Source: UBA2336 sp965227265 (GTDB lineage Bacteria; Bacteroidota; Bacteroidia; Cytophagales; Cyclobacteriaceae). From it: a stretch of DNA of 64,000 bases. Below the pieces are notes generated by a model. That model was given only the letters and a program-made list of their open reading frames with translations. It did no database searches and was not told where the DNA came from. A program made the position numbers and the translations under genes. The stretch's first letter is position 1. Every line of letters starts with the position of its first letter. Positions 17,890 through 26,881 of this stretch are shown here, one piece after another. Location: the NCBI GenBank assembly GCA_965227265.1, contig OZ245738.1:930001-994000 (forward strand), in the 5' to 3' direction.

Positions 17890-19263
17890 TCACTCAGCAC
17901 GGTAATAAATAATGCGTGTGCCCTGCTTACGAAGCTTTTCGAACAATTCCGGGTTTTCCCGTTCCTTACTCATGAGGGCACCTGATAAAATCAAAATCGA
18001 TAATTTGGCTTCCGAAATTTCATTCGGAACTTTCTGAATGAAATTTTGTGAAGCATCGAGGTAATCGACTTTACCTGCTTTCCAGGTTGTTGCTGGAATT
18101 GTATGAAAGAAATTATCATTAACCCACAATACTCTCAACTTATCGAGTCTATCCATAGATGCAGGAAGTGTATCCATACGATTATTGTAGACATAAATTT
18201 CTTCCAGATTTTTCAACAAGCCTATCTCTTCCGGTAAACTGTAAAGTCTGTTGTTTGCCAGATACAATACTTTTAGATCCTGCAAGTTTTTAATCTCTGA
18301 ACTTACCTCTTCAATTCTGTTATTGAATAAATCAATAACCTGAAGCTTGCTAAGCTTATATACCGGTGCAGGAATTTCAGTAAGCATGTCACCGTAAAAT
18401 GACAGGTATTCAAGATTCTTAAGTTTCCCTAATCCTGGCTTTACTTTCTTAATTGGATTACTGTTAAAGGACAACGCTTTAAGTGATTTGTATTTGCGCG
18501 CAATTGATCTGGGCACAACGGAAACTTTATTCATGCGTAGGTCAAGACGCTGGAGGCTTGAGCTCTTCTTATAATGCTTTAACGTAATGTTGTTGCTAAC
18601 TGCATTGATAATCTTCAATTCCTTATTCTTCTTAACGTTTGGAATTCTGCTGGACATTGAGCGATTAACATTCAAGGAATCAATCGAGGTAAAGTTTTTA
18701 TACGTTTTTGGTAACTTATCAGGATGATGACCTGCTATTCTCAGGTAATTGATGTGATCATTTCTCTCCAGAACAAGTCGGTTTGAAGGAACATTGTTGT
18801 ACAGGTATAAAGATGTGAGATGAATGAGCGTGTTAAGTTCTGCCGGGATTACATCAATTTCAGTATTCACTAACTCAAGCTCTTCCAGGTTTTTGCAAGC
18901 CAGAACTTCTTTTGGGAGCTCAATAGACTTTAAATCTGAAATCGATAGTTGCCTGATGGTATCCGGATGAACTTTTCCGGATTTCAGATCAGCGTAGCTG
19001 ACAAACTCTTTCTTAGGATAATAATATTGCCCCCAACCCAGCGCTTTTTTCCGGAGCTGTTCTAATACCCTGTTGAGACTATCAAAATGCACCTTACGAT
19101 CCGTAGTGGTGATATTACCGTTAGGCTGACGAATCCACATCATTCCGCTTGCCTTTTCATATTGGATTGAGTCCTTGCGATTTTTAAAAACCAGGAATTG
19201 TTGAGCGGAAACCTGGATTGAAAAAACTGTTACACAAGCGACTATAGTAAAGAGACGAATCAT
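17890..19263 (-). CDS. Exported leucine-rich repeat protein
   Basis: The protein begins with a signal peptide (MIRLFTIVACVTVFSIQVSAQ) and then a ~80-residue non-repeat region. From about residue 100 to 430 there are roughly a dozen leucine-rich repeats of 22-24 residues with the pattern L-x-x-L-x-L-x-x-N-x-I-x-x-(I/V/L)-P, for example LKVLYLANNRLYSLPEEIGL. Several early repeats are degenerate. The C-terminus (FEKLRKQGTRIIYYRAE) caps the solenoid. LRR proteins bind other proteins; the partner is unknown. There is no membrane helix or secretion-sorting domain at the C-terminus, so the protein may be periplasmic. Confidence 0.88.
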   Translation of the reverse strand: MIRLFTIVACVTVFSIQVSAQQFLVFKNRKDSIQYEKASGMMWIRQPNGNITTTDRKVHFDSLNRVLEQLRKKALGWGQYYYPKKEFVSYADLKSGKVHPDTIRQLSISDLKSIELPKEVLACKNLEELELVNTEIDVIPAELNTLIHLTSLYLYNNVPSNRLVLERNDHINYLRIAGHHPDKLPKTYKNFTSIDSLNVNRSMSSRIPNVKKNKELKIINAVSNNITLKHYKKSSSLQRLDLRMNKVSVVPRSIARKYKSLKALSFNSNPIKKVKPGLGKLKNLEYLSFYGDMLTEIPAPVYKLSKLQVIDLFNNRIEEVSSEIKNLQDLKVLYLANNRLYSLPEEIGLLKNLEEIYVYNNRMDTLPASMDRLDKLRVLWVNDNFFHTIPATTWKAGKVDYLDASQNFIQKVPNEISEAKLSILILSGALMSKERENPELFEKLRKQGTRIIYYRAE

Positions 19264-19328
19264 ATTTAAATATAATGAGGTTTACAAGAATTCATGTACC
19301 TTGAAAAGGTCTAACTTCCATAATCCCT

Positions 19329-20282
19329 ATGGCCTCAAAAAGTAACAGCATCGATACGAAAAATTTTCGGGTAAAGCCTGATTCAAAAATTAACCTGAAT
19401 AAAATTGATACAAAGCCTGCTGGTCAGGAGCTTTCAAAAGATGACGCAAAAAAGCAGTTGAGTGAAAGCCGGGAAAGGCTGGCTGAAATTCAGGATATGT
19501 TTTATGCACATAACCAATATGCCGTACTGATCATTTTCCAGGCGATGGATGCGGCTGGAAAAGATGGTGCTGTTAAGCACATCATGTCGGGATTTAATCC
19601 ATTGGGTGTAAAAGTTACCAGCTTTAAGGCCCCAAGCTCTGCCGAACTTGATCATAATTACTTCTGGCGCCATGAGCTTGCGCTTCCGGCAAGGGGTGAG
19701 ATCGCGATTCATAACCGATCTCACTATGAGAATGTGCTGGTTACGCGCGTTCACCCCGAATACGTTTTGAATGAAAGCATTCCGGGCATTGATGATATTA
19801 AAAATGTAAACAAAGCTTTCTGGGAAGAAAGGTTTAAACAGATCAGGCGATTTGAAAAAAACCTGTCGCAAAACGGCACGGTTGTGCTCAAATTCTTCCT
19901 GCATTTGTCAAAGAAAGAACAAAAGAAACGTTTTCTGGAGCGGATAGATAACCCCGGCAAGAATTGGAAGTTCTCTCTTTCAGATATGAAGGAACGTGGC
20001 TTCTGGGACGACTATCAAAAGGCTTACGGTGAAGCTATCGCAGAGACATCTACCAAAGAATCCCCGTGGTTTATTATCCCAGCAGATGACAAGCGATATG
20101 CCAGGCTGGCGATTGCTTCCGTCATCACAGAAGAGTTTGAAAAGCTAAAACTTCACTATCCCAAAGTAAGCGAGAAGCAAAAAGCAGAGCTTCAAAAAGC
20201 CAAGTCCCAACTTATGGCTGAAGGTGATAAAAACGAGGTCAAAAACAAGCCCGAAAAGACCTTAAAAGTCACGAAAAAATAA
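19329..20282 (+). CDS. ppk2: Polyphosphate kinase 2 (polyphosphate:nucleotide phosphotransferase)
   Basis: PPK2 uses polyphosphate to phosphorylate nucleotides. The 317-residue protein has the P-loop MDAAGKDG at 73-80 and the Walker B-type region IAIHNRSHYENVLVTRVHPE (about 126-145). A lid segment with FLERIDNPGKNWKFSLSD follows, and the C-terminal tail is Lys-rich (PEKTLKVTKK). One-domain size and motif spacing fit the class that acts on AMP and/or ADP, as described in Cytophaga-type enzymes, but the exact substrate is an inference. It lies directly upstream of gyrB and near ppk1 and ppx. Start is ATG at 19329. Confidence 0.93.
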   Translation: MASKSNSIDTKNFRVKPDSKINLNKIDTKPAGQELSKDDAKKQLSESRERLAEIQDMFYAHNQYAVLIIFQAMDAAGKDGAVKHIMSGFNPLGVKVTSFKAPSSAELDHNYFWRHELALPARGEIAIHNRSHYENVLVTRVHPEYVLNESIPGIDDIKNVNKAFWEERFKQIRRFEKNLSQNGTVVLKFFLHLSKKEQKKRFLERIDNPGKNWKFSLSDMKERGFWDDYQKAYGEAIAETSTKESPWFIIPADDKRYARLAIASVITEEFEKLKLHYPKVSEKQKAELQKAKSQLMAEGDKNEVKNKPEKTLKVTKK

Positions 20283-20339
20283 CCTTGAAATCATTTCGAG
20301 AATTATTGTAGAAAATGCCGAAAATGAGGTGAAAAACCT

Positions 20340-20347
20340 TATTTTTG
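20340..20347 (+). promoter_or_regulatory. Possible -7 element for gyrB
   Basis: TATTTTTG fits the Bacteroidota -7 consensus TAnnTTTG and lies 21 bases before the gyrB ATG. No clear -33 TTTG is seen at the right distance, so this is a weak call. Confidence 0.3.
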
Positions 20348-20368
20348 TCGCCTTGTAAACCACCGCAA

Positions 20369-22330
20369 ATGAGCGATAAAAAGGACAAAAAGCAGACTAC
20401 ATATTCAGCTAGTAATATACAGGTTTTAGAAGGGTTAGAGGCAGTGCGTAAAAGGCCTGCCATGTACATTGGCGATGTGGGCGTGAAAGGTCTTCACCAC
20501 CTGATCTGGGAGGTAGTTGATAACTCGATTGATGAAGCTCTTGCAGGCTATTGTGATACCATCAAAGTAACCGTAAACGAAGATAATTCTGTAACCGTTG
20601 AAGATAACGGTCGTGGTATCCCAACGGATTATCACGAGAAGGAAAAACGTTCAGCCCTTGAGGTTGTAATGACGGTTCTGCATGCCGGTGGAAAGTTTGA
20701 TAAAGACACATACAAAGTTTCGGGGGGATTGCATGGTGTAGGTGTATCGTGTGTGAATGCATTGTCCTCTGTTCTTCATACAACCGTTTATCGCGAAGGT
20801 CAAATCTTTGAGCAGGAATATCATCGTGGCATTCCGCAATATCCTGTTAGGGTAGTTGGGAAATCGGATCGCACCGGAACTACGCAACACTTCAAACCGG
20901 ATGATGAAGTTTTTACAATTACAACAGAATACAATTACGAAACAGTTGCCTCACGTTTACGTGAATTATCATTCCTGAATCCAGGTATTACTATTTTCCT
21001 GACCGATGTTCGTGAGAAAGATGAGCAGGGTGAATTCCGTTCCGATAAATTCCTTTCCGTAGGTGGTTTGCGTGAGTTTGTTGAATACATTGACTCAACT
21101 CGCGAGAAGCTTATTCCGGCTCCGATCTATATTGAAAACGAGAAGAGCGAAATTCCAATCCAGGTTGCACTTAGCTATAACACATCGTACAGTGAGAACT
21201 TAGTTTCGTATGTAAATAACATAAATACACACGAAGGAGGTACGCATGTAGCGGGCTTCCGCAGAGCACTTACGCGCACACTTAAATCGTATGCTGATAA
21301 GTCGGGTGCGCTCGAGAAAGTTAAGATTGAAATTAACGGAGAAGATTTCCGTGAAGGACTAACTGCAGTTATTTCTGTAAAAGTTGCCGAGCCGCAATTT
21401 GAAGGTCAGACAAAAACCAAGCTGGGAAACTCCGAAGCGATGGGCTTGGTCGATCAGGCCGTGGGTGAAGTATTACAAAGCTATTTGGAAGAACATCCGC
21501 GCGAAGCAAAATTGATTGTTAGCAAAGTTATTCTTGCTGCGCAGGCACGTTATGCAGCCCGTAAGGCTCGCGAGATGGTGCAGCGTAAAAATGTGCTAAG
21601 CGGAACCGGACTTCCGGGAAAACTGGCCGATTGCTCAAGCACCGATCCAAGCATTTGTGAACTGTATCTTGTGGAGGGTGACTCTGCGGGTGGTTCTGCG
21701 AAGCAGGGAAGGGATAGAAATTTCCAAGCCATACTTCCGTTGCGTGGAAAAATCCTGAACGTTGAAAAAGCGCAGGAACACAGAATCTACGACAACGAAG
21801 AAATCAAGAATATGATCACTGCGCTGGGCGTAAGCTTTGGTGTAGCAGATGACAGCAAGGCGTTGAACATGATCAAGCTTCGCTATCATAAAGTAATTAT
21901 CATGACCGATGCCGATGTTGACGGTAGTCACATTCGCACATTAATTTTGACCTTCTTCTTCCGCTACATGCGGGCATTGATAGAGAACGGATACGTTTAC
22001 ATTGCACAACCGCCATTATACCTTGTGAAGCGTGGAAAGATTGAACGGTATTGCTGGACGGAAGAAGAACGTACCGCTATTGTACAGGAACTTGCTGCTG
22101 ACGGTAAAGAAGATGCGGTAGGCATTCAACGCTATAAAGGGTTGGGTGAAATGAATCCTGAACAACTTTGGACCACCACCATGGATCCAACTAAACGTAC
22201 ATTGAAACAGGTAAGTATTGAATCAGCTGCCGAAGCTGATCACTTATTTTCGATGTTGATGGGTGATGAAGTTGCGCCTCGCAGAGATTTTATCGAGAAG
22301 AACGCGCGCTATGCCCGCGTAGATGTTTAA
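20369..22330 (+). CDS. gyrB: DNA gyrase subunit B
   Basis: This ATPase subunit of DNA gyrase introduces negative supercoils. The 653-residue protein has the GHKL motifs VVDNSIDEALAG, VEDNGRGIPTDYH and GGLHGVGVSCVNALS, the transducer region, and the TOPRIM motifs LVEGDSAGGSAKQGRDR and IIMTDADVDGSHIRTLIL. It ends with the usual QRYKGLGEMNPEQLW segment. ATG at 20369 gives the N-terminus MSDKKDKKQ; an in-frame TTG at 20345 is less likely. It lies between the two polyphosphate kinase genes, and ppk1 follows after 18 bases, so gyrB and ppk1 are probably co-transcribed. GyrA is not in the window. Confidence 0.98.
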   Translation: MSDKKDKKQTTYSASNIQVLEGLEAVRKRPAMYIGDVGVKGLHHLIWEVVDNSIDEALAGYCDTIKVTVNEDNSVTVEDNGRGIPTDYHEKEKRSALEVVMTVLHAGGKFDKDTYKVSGGLHGVGVSCVNALSSVLHTTVYREGQIFEQEYHRGIPQYPVRVVGKSDRTGTTQHFKPDDEVFTITTEYNYETVASRLRELSFLNPGITIFLTDVREKDEQGEFRSDKFLSVGGLREFVEYIDSTREKLIPAPIYIENEKSEIPIQVALSYNTSYSENLVSYVNNINTHEGGTHVAGFRRALTRTLKSYADKSGALEKVKIEINGEDFREGLTAVISVKVAEPQFEGQTKTKLGNSEAMGLVDQAVGEVLQSYLEEHPREAKLIVSKVILAAQARYAARKAREMVQRKNVLSGTGLPGKLADCSSTDPSICELYLVEGDSAGGSAKQGRDRNFQAILPLRGKILNVEKAQEHRIYDNEEIKNMITALGVSFGVADDSKALNMIKLRYHKVIIMTDADVDGSHIRTLILTFFFRYMRALIENGYVYIAQPPLYLVKRGKIERYCWTEEERTAIVQELAADGKEDAVGIQRYKGLGEMNPEQLWTTTMDPTKRTLKQVSIESAAEADHLFSMLMGDEVAPRRDFIEKNARYARVDV

Positions 22331-22348
22331 TTTTTTGATTCGTAGTGT

Positions 22349-24475
22349 ATGAGCGATACTTCTGTAACCGTTGAAAAAGCCAATCAGCAGATTGCAGATA
22401 GTAATTATATCAGCCGCGATTTAAGTTGGCTGCAATTTAATTACCGGGTGCTGGATCAATCCAAGCATGCAGACCGAAGCATTTTCGACCGGCTTAAGTT
22501 TTTATCGATCACATCCTCTAACCTGGATGAGTTTTGTACGATTCGTTTAGGGAGTTTATACAACTACCTCGACTACGGCAAAGAACGTTTTGATTATAAC
22601 GGCTTGCGCGAGGAACCTTTCCGGAAATTACTTCTCGAAGAAATCCGGAAATTTGTCAACGATCAGAACGAACACTATTTAAATAATCTTCGTCCGTATT
22701 TTGAAGAGAATGGTTTTTCGATAACCTCTTTTAAAGATCTTTCAGTAGACAGTACGCAGCGCGCGAATGAGTATTTCATCCGAACGATTTTCCCGATGCT
22801 CACACCAATGGTGTTTGATAACTACCACACGTTTCCAACCTTAATGAATAATAGGTTGTTGTTAGGTGTGGTAACAAAAAACCCAACCGATCCGAATAAC
22901 AACTTAAAAGTATCGTTCATACAAATCCCACAAAACCTGCCGCGTTTCTTTGAGCTGCATGAAGGCGATTTGATCCGTTTTGTTACGATAGAAGATATTA
23001 TCAAGAACAACGTTCATCAGCTTTTTAGAAATGTTGAGATAGAAAGCGTAAACCTATTCCGCATTAACCGTAACGGTGATTTTGCATTGGAGGAAAGCGA
23101 TGATATTGAAACTAATTTCCTGGAAGAGCTTAAACGTAAGCTGAAAACTAGGCGCACAGGTCGTGTGGTGCGATTGGAAGTAGGAGAAAACCCCGATCCT
23201 TGGATGATGCGCTTGTTGAAAATTCAATGGGATTTGGATGAGAGCAACATCTTTCACGTTCCGCAAGACAGCATCATTGACTTTACAGGTTTGATGCAGA
23301 TCATCGGGCATAAAGAATTTAAGGCCAAACGTTTTTCAACTCCGCCACCGATCAAGCCATTGAATTTCCCGGAACAAGGAAATGCTGACTTGTTTGAAGT
23401 ATTAAAAGAGCGTGACATTTTGTTGCATCATCCCTATAATTCCATGGAGCCAGTATTGGAGCTTCTTGAGAAAGCTGCGGATGATCCTTATGTGCTCTCT
23501 ATTAAGATTACCATTTATCGGGTAGCAAAAGAATCCCGAGTAACGGCAGCGCTGTTAAAAGCTGCTGAAAATGGTAAACACGTATCCGTATTGTTTGAAG
23601 TTAAAGCTCGCTTTGATGAAGAGAACAACATGCGCGAAGCGCAACGCTTGCAACGCGCGGGATGTTTTGTGATCTACGGTGTAAACAGTTTGAAGACGCA
23701 CACGAAACTCATGTTAATAGTCCGTAAGGATGAAGATGATAAAGTGTATCGTTACGTTCACCTTTCAAGCGGAAATTATAATGAGTCAACATCACGCTTG
23801 TATGTAGATATTGGATTGTTAACTACCCGTGAAGTTTATGGTAATGACGTATCGGAGTTCTTTAATGTAATAACCGGTCACTCACAGCCTTCAGCGTATC
23901 GTAACTTGATCACGTCTCCGCGCGACATGCGTATTCAGTTGTGTAACCTGGTTCGCAAGGAAGCAGACAATGCTAGGAATGGAATTCCTTCTGGCATTGT
24001 GATCAAACTAAACTCCATGCAGGATAAAGAGTTTATTGATGAGCTCTATGCAGCATCGCAAGCAGGAGTTAAGGTTAAGCTGATCATTCGTGGTATGTGT
24101 TGTATTCGTCCGGGCAGGATAGGACTGAGTGAAAATATTGAAGTGATTTCTGTCGTTGGAGAATTCCTGGAACATTCCCGGATTTATTATTTCCATAACG
24201 CAGGTAATCCTAAAATTTATATCGGCAGTGCCGATGCGATGGTTCGTAGCTTCGATAGACGTATAGAATCATTGTTCCAGCTTGAAGAAGATGTTTTAAA
24301 GAAGCAGGCTATGAACAACCTTCGGTTTAACCTGAAGGACAATGTGAATTCTTATAAAATGAATGAGGATGGTACCTACACCTTAAAGCAGACGGATGGC
24401 GAACCGCCCTTTAACATACATAAAGAGTTTTTTAACATCAGCAAAGAAAAGGTAACGGACGTTCAGCTTTTTTAG
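22349..24475 (+). CDS. ppk1: Polyphosphate kinase 1
   Basis: PPK1 reversibly makes long-chain polyphosphate from ATP at the inner face of the membrane. The 708-residue protein has the N-terminal helical domain (RDLSWLQFNYRVLDQSK), the head domain, and two phospholipase-D-like domains. The histidine expected to be phosphorylated is His451 in NSLKTHTKLML. The second essential histidine is His609 in EFLEHSRIYYF. Both match the spacing of the characterised E. coli enzyme. It is transcribed with gyrB upstream and probably with the 63-residue gene downstream, and converges on ppx, which degrades its product. Confidence 0.96.
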   Translation: MSDTSVTVEKANQQIADSNYISRDLSWLQFNYRVLDQSKHADRSIFDRLKFLSITSSNLDEFCTIRLGSLYNYLDYGKERFDYNGLREEPFRKLLLEEIRKFVNDQNEHYLNNLRPYFEENGFSITSFKDLSVDSTQRANEYFIRTIFPMLTPMVFDNYHTFPTLMNNRLLLGVVTKNPTDPNNNLKVSFIQIPQNLPRFFELHEGDLIRFVTIEDIIKNNVHQLFRNVEIESVNLFRINRNGDFALEESDDIETNFLEELKRKLKTRRTGRVVRLEVGENPDPWMMRLLKIQWDLDESNIFHVPQDSIIDFTGLMQIIGHKEFKAKRFSTPPPIKPLNFPEQGNADLFEVLKERDILLHHPYNSMEPVLELLEKAADDPYVLSIKITIYRVAKESRVTAALLKAAENGKHVSVLFEVKARFDEENNMREAQRLQRAGCFVIYGVNSLKTHTKLMLIVRKDEDDKVYRYVHLSSGNYNESTSRLYVDIGLLTTREVYGNDVSEFFNVITGHSQPSAYRNLITSPRDMRIQLCNLVRKEADNARNGIPSGIVIKLNSMQDKEFIDELYAASQAGVKVKLIIRGMCCIRPGRIGLSENIEVISVVGEFLEHSRIYYFHNAGNPKIYIGSADAMVRSFDRRIESLFQLEEDVLKKQAMNNLRFNLKDNVNSYKMNEDGTYTLKQTDGEPPFNIHKEFFNISKEKVTDVQLF

Positions 24476-24514
24476 ATACAAATTATTAAATTGATTCATC
24501 TAAACCCTTTCTTT

Positions 24515-24706
24515 ATGTCAGCTAATATTGTTGTAACCGTTATTTCGATTGTTGTGAGCACGATAGCCGCAGCCACAACCTCAGGAACCAATTCTCCGAT
24601 CCAGAAAGAAACAGGTCATTCATTTGCTGATAAATTGAATCAAGGAGGAGGCAGCGTAGGTAGCCTAATTGGAAATGGCGCGAATGCAGTTGGAGGTCAG
24701 AATTAA
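24515..24706 (+). CDS. Small Gly-rich single-helix membrane protein, 63 aa
   Basis: I recognise no family. ATG at 24515 gives an N-terminal hydrophobic helix (NIVVTVISIVVSTIAAATTS) that could be a membrane anchor or a signal sequence. The rest is a small polar tail rich in Gly, Ser and Asn (NQGGGSVGSLIGNGANAVGG). It lies 39 bases after ppk1 and 15 bases before the end of the convergent ppx gene. The position suggests co-expression with ppk1 and a possible accessory role in polyphosphate metabolism, which is speculation. An upstream TTG (24491) would add eight residues. A secreted peptide is an alternative. Confidence 0.5.
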   Translation: MSANIVVTVISIVVSTIAAATTSGTNSPIQKETGHSFADKLNQGGGSVGSLIGNGANAVGGQN

Positions 24707-24721
24707 AAACTAAATTATTTA

Positions 24722-25645
24722 TTACTTCTGCGGAGCATTCACAAACTCGTGCTCAAAAGAAGAGGCTTGTTTATTAATATGCTTTTCAAACAAATGAAGT
24801 AGCATACCATCTTTCAAGCCAACTTCTGGAACAAGAATGTATTTTGCCAACGCCCACTCCATTACCCGCATGTAAATATCACTGGCGGGTATAATTACAT
24901 CGGCCCGGTCTGGGTTCATTTGGAGTTTATAAATCCGGTCTTCGATAGAATGCGATTCAATCATCGCTTTAGTCTCCTGAATTTTCTTAAGGGACATTAA
25001 CCGGTGCGGTTTCAGGGCAGCTAATTCAAAGATCTTACTAATGTTACCACCTGTTCCAACGGCAGTTATCTTACCGTATTCTCTCTTAACGTTTTCCTTT
25101 ACCCAGCTCTCCATTTCCTGCCAGATATGAGGTTGATCCTGATGCTCGAGGATTCGCACCGAACCAATCTTAAAGGATTTCGTGCTGATTTTTTTTCCTT
25201 TCGCGAAGAGGTTAAGTTCTGTACTACCACCACCCACATCAATGTGGATATAGGTTGAATCTGTTAAATAAGAACCAATTGCTTTGTTTACTAATTCGGC
25301 TTCCAGGTCACCATCAATGATTTGGATTTCGATACCATATTCGCGCTTTACATCTTCAACAAGCTGTACACCGTTCTCCGATTCCCGCATGGCGGATGTG
25401 GCGCAAAACATATAATCATCTACTTCATACAGCTCAAGTAATAGTTTATAGGCATGCATAAGCTTTTTGAATCGGGCGATGCTTTTATCGCTGATTCTGC
25501 CGGTAGCGAATACATCATGACCTAATCGAAGGGGAAAACGAACGTATTCAAGCTTTTTAAGAAGGATTCGTTTATTGTTGTCGAGTATACTGGATACTTG
25601 AAAGCGGATGGCGTTGGAGCCGATATCAATAGCAGCAAATTTCAT
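24722..25645 (-). CDS. ppx: Exopolyphosphatase / GppA-type phosphatase
   Basis: A 307-residue member of the Ppx/GppA family (ASKHA fold) that releases phosphate from polyphosphate or pppGpp. The phosphate-1 loop is AAIDIGSNAIRFQVSS at the N-terminus and the phosphate-2 loop is YIHIDVGGGSTELNLF, followed by AVGTGGNISKIFE. It lacks the C-terminal HD-type domain of longer Ppx enzymes, as is usual for the short bacterial form. It converges on the ppk1 gene group, which argues for polyphosphate as substrate, though pppGpp cannot be excluded. The 225 bases between its start and metH contain the riboswitch on the other strand. Confidence 0.92.
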   Translation of the reverse strand: MKFAAIDIGSNAIRFQVSSILDNNKRILLKKLEYVRFPLRLGHDVFATGRISDKSIARFKKLMHAYKLLLELYEVDDYMFCATSAMRESENGVQLVEDVKREYGIEIQIIDGDLEAELVNKAIGSYLTDSTYIHIDVGGGSTELNLFAKGKKISTKSFKIGSVRILEHQDQPHIWQEMESWVKENVKREYGKITAVGTGGNISKIFELAALKPHRLMSLKKIQETKAMIESHSIEDRIYKLQMNPDRADVIIPASDIYMRVMEWALAKYILVPEVGLKDGMLLHLFEKHINKQASSFEHEFVNAPQK

Positions 25646-25706
25646 TACTGTAAAATTACTCTATTGTTTTTTCTTTTTACCCTTCAATTGTTTTTCTTTG
25701 CATTAA

Positions 25707-25816
25707 CTTATCCAGAAAGACCGAGGGTTTGGGCCCACTGACGTCTTAGCATCCTATCCGAATACGTTTGCGGATGTTGTGCTAAATCCCATCTGCCACT
25801 TGGCGGAGAAGATAAG
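25707..25816 (+). ncRNA. SAM-I (S-box) riboswitch aptamer
   Basis: The segment carries the conserved S-box elements in order. P1 is CTTATC (25707-25712) with GATAAG (25811-25816). The P2 region has CCGAGGG and GGGCCC, followed by ACTGACGTCTTAGCATCC. P3 has ATCCG (25756-25760) with CGGAT (25771-25775), then GTGCTAAATCC. P4 is TCTGCC with GGCGGA (25793-25806). This is the four-way junction of the SAM-I class, which turns off methionine genes when S-adenosylmethionine is high. It precedes metH-metH-metF, a classical target. No intrinsic terminator follows, so control of translation initiation is likely. Confidence 0.88.
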
Positions 25817-25834
25817 TAACCCACTTTCTCACGG

Positions 25835-25867
25835 GCTCTCTGGATGATGAGTTATATTATAGAGAGC
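25835..25867 (+). promoter_or_regulatory. Hairpin next to the metH start codon, likely riboswitch expression platform
   Basis: GCTCTCT (25835-25841) pairs perfectly with AGAGAGC (25861-25867) across a 19-base loop. The 3' arm is purine-rich and ends three bases before the ATG at 25871, so the stem would hide the ribosome-binding region. It lies 18 bases after the aptamer and there is no U-run. I infer that SAM binding favours this stem. The competing fold was not computed. Confidence 0.5.
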
Positions 25868-25870
25868 GCT

Positions 25871-26881
25871 ATGGCTAAAATCGAAGACATTTTAAAAGAA
25901 CGGATTATGATCCTGGATGGTGCTATGGGCACGATGATCCAGCGCTATCCGCTTGAGGAGGCTGATTTCCGCGGTGAGCGGTTTAAGGATCATAAGCATC
26001 CATTAAAAGGTAATAATGATCTGTTGTCGCTCACGCGTCCGGATATTATAGAGACAATTCACCGGCAATACTTTGAAGCAGGGTCTGATATCGTTGAAAC
26101 CAATACGTTTAGCGGAACAACCATCGCTCAGGCTGATTATCACCTGGAACATGTTGTGTATGAGCTTAATTTTGAGTCGGCTAGAATAGCTAAAAAAGTG
26201 GCGGATGAGTTTACCGCAAAAGAGCCTCATAAACCACGCTTTGTAGCGGGAGCAATCGGACCTACAAACCGCACAGCGTCACTATCACCGGATGTGAATG
26301 ATCCCGGTTATCGCGCAATAACATTTGATCAGTTGGTAACTGCCTATAAACAACAAGCGAAAGGTCTTGTAGAAGGAGGAGCTGACACATTATTAATAGA
26401 GACTGTTTTCGATACACTCAATGCCAAAGCAGCTGCATTTGCCGTTCAGGAGTTGTTCGATGAAATTGGTAAACAAGTTCCGATTATGATTTCCGGAACT
26501 ATAACGGATGCCAGTGGCCGAACACTTTCGGGTCAGACAACAGAAGCATTTCTAATATCATTATCCCATGTTCCATTATTAAGCATTGGATTGAATTGTG
26601 CGTTAGGCGCGAGACAGCTTCGCCCGTACTTAAAAGTGATGGACAGCGAATCTCCCTTCTTTGTCAGCGCTTATCCAAACGCTGGCTTGCCAAACGAATT
26701 TGGTCACTATGATCAGACACCGGATGAAATGGCGGCTGAGATTGAAGAATATCTTAAAGAAGGTTTGGTAAACATTGTTGGCGGATGCTGCGGATCAACT
26801 CCGGATCATATTGCCAAGATTGCTCAGGTTGCAGCGAAGTATAAACCCCGTGTTGGAGTTAACACATTAGTTTCAGCATGA
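25871..26881 (+). CDS. metH: Methionine synthase, homocysteine-binding module (split MetH, N-terminal part)
   Basis: This 336-residue protein corresponds to the zinc-dependent homocysteine module of cobalamin-dependent methionine synthase. It starts with the family segment LDGAMGTMIQRYPLEE. Zinc ligands are in place: Cys243 in GLNCALGAR and Cys306/Cys307 in IVGGCCGSTPDHI. In most bacteria this module is fused to the folate and cobalamin modules; here it ends with TGA overlapping the ATG of the next gene (26878-26881). ATG at 25871 is preferred over ATG 25844, whose extra residues (MMSYIIESA) arise from the riboswitch hairpin. It is predicted to be under SAM control. Confidence 0.94.
   Translation: MAKIEDILKERIMILDGAMGTMIQRYPLEEADFRGERFKDHKHPLKGNNDLLSLTRPDIIETIHRQYFEAGSDIVETNTFSGTTIAQADYHLEHVVYELNFESARIAKKVADEFTAKEPHKPRFVAGAIGPTNRTASLSPDVNDPGYRAITFDQLVTAYKQQAKGLVEGGADTLLIETVFDTLNAKAAAFAVQELFDEIGKQVPIMISGTITDASGRTLSGQTTEAFLISLSHVPLLSIGLNCALGARQLRPYLKVMDSESPFFVSAYPNAGLPNEFGHYDQTPDEMAAEIEEYLKEGLVNIVGGCCGSTPDHIAKIAQVAAKYKPRVGVNTLVSA

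Noticed and set aside
25844..25870. Upstream ATG (25844) as metH start
   Set aside because: The extra residues (MMSYIIESA) come from the loop and 3' arm of the riboswitch hairpin and are not family-like.
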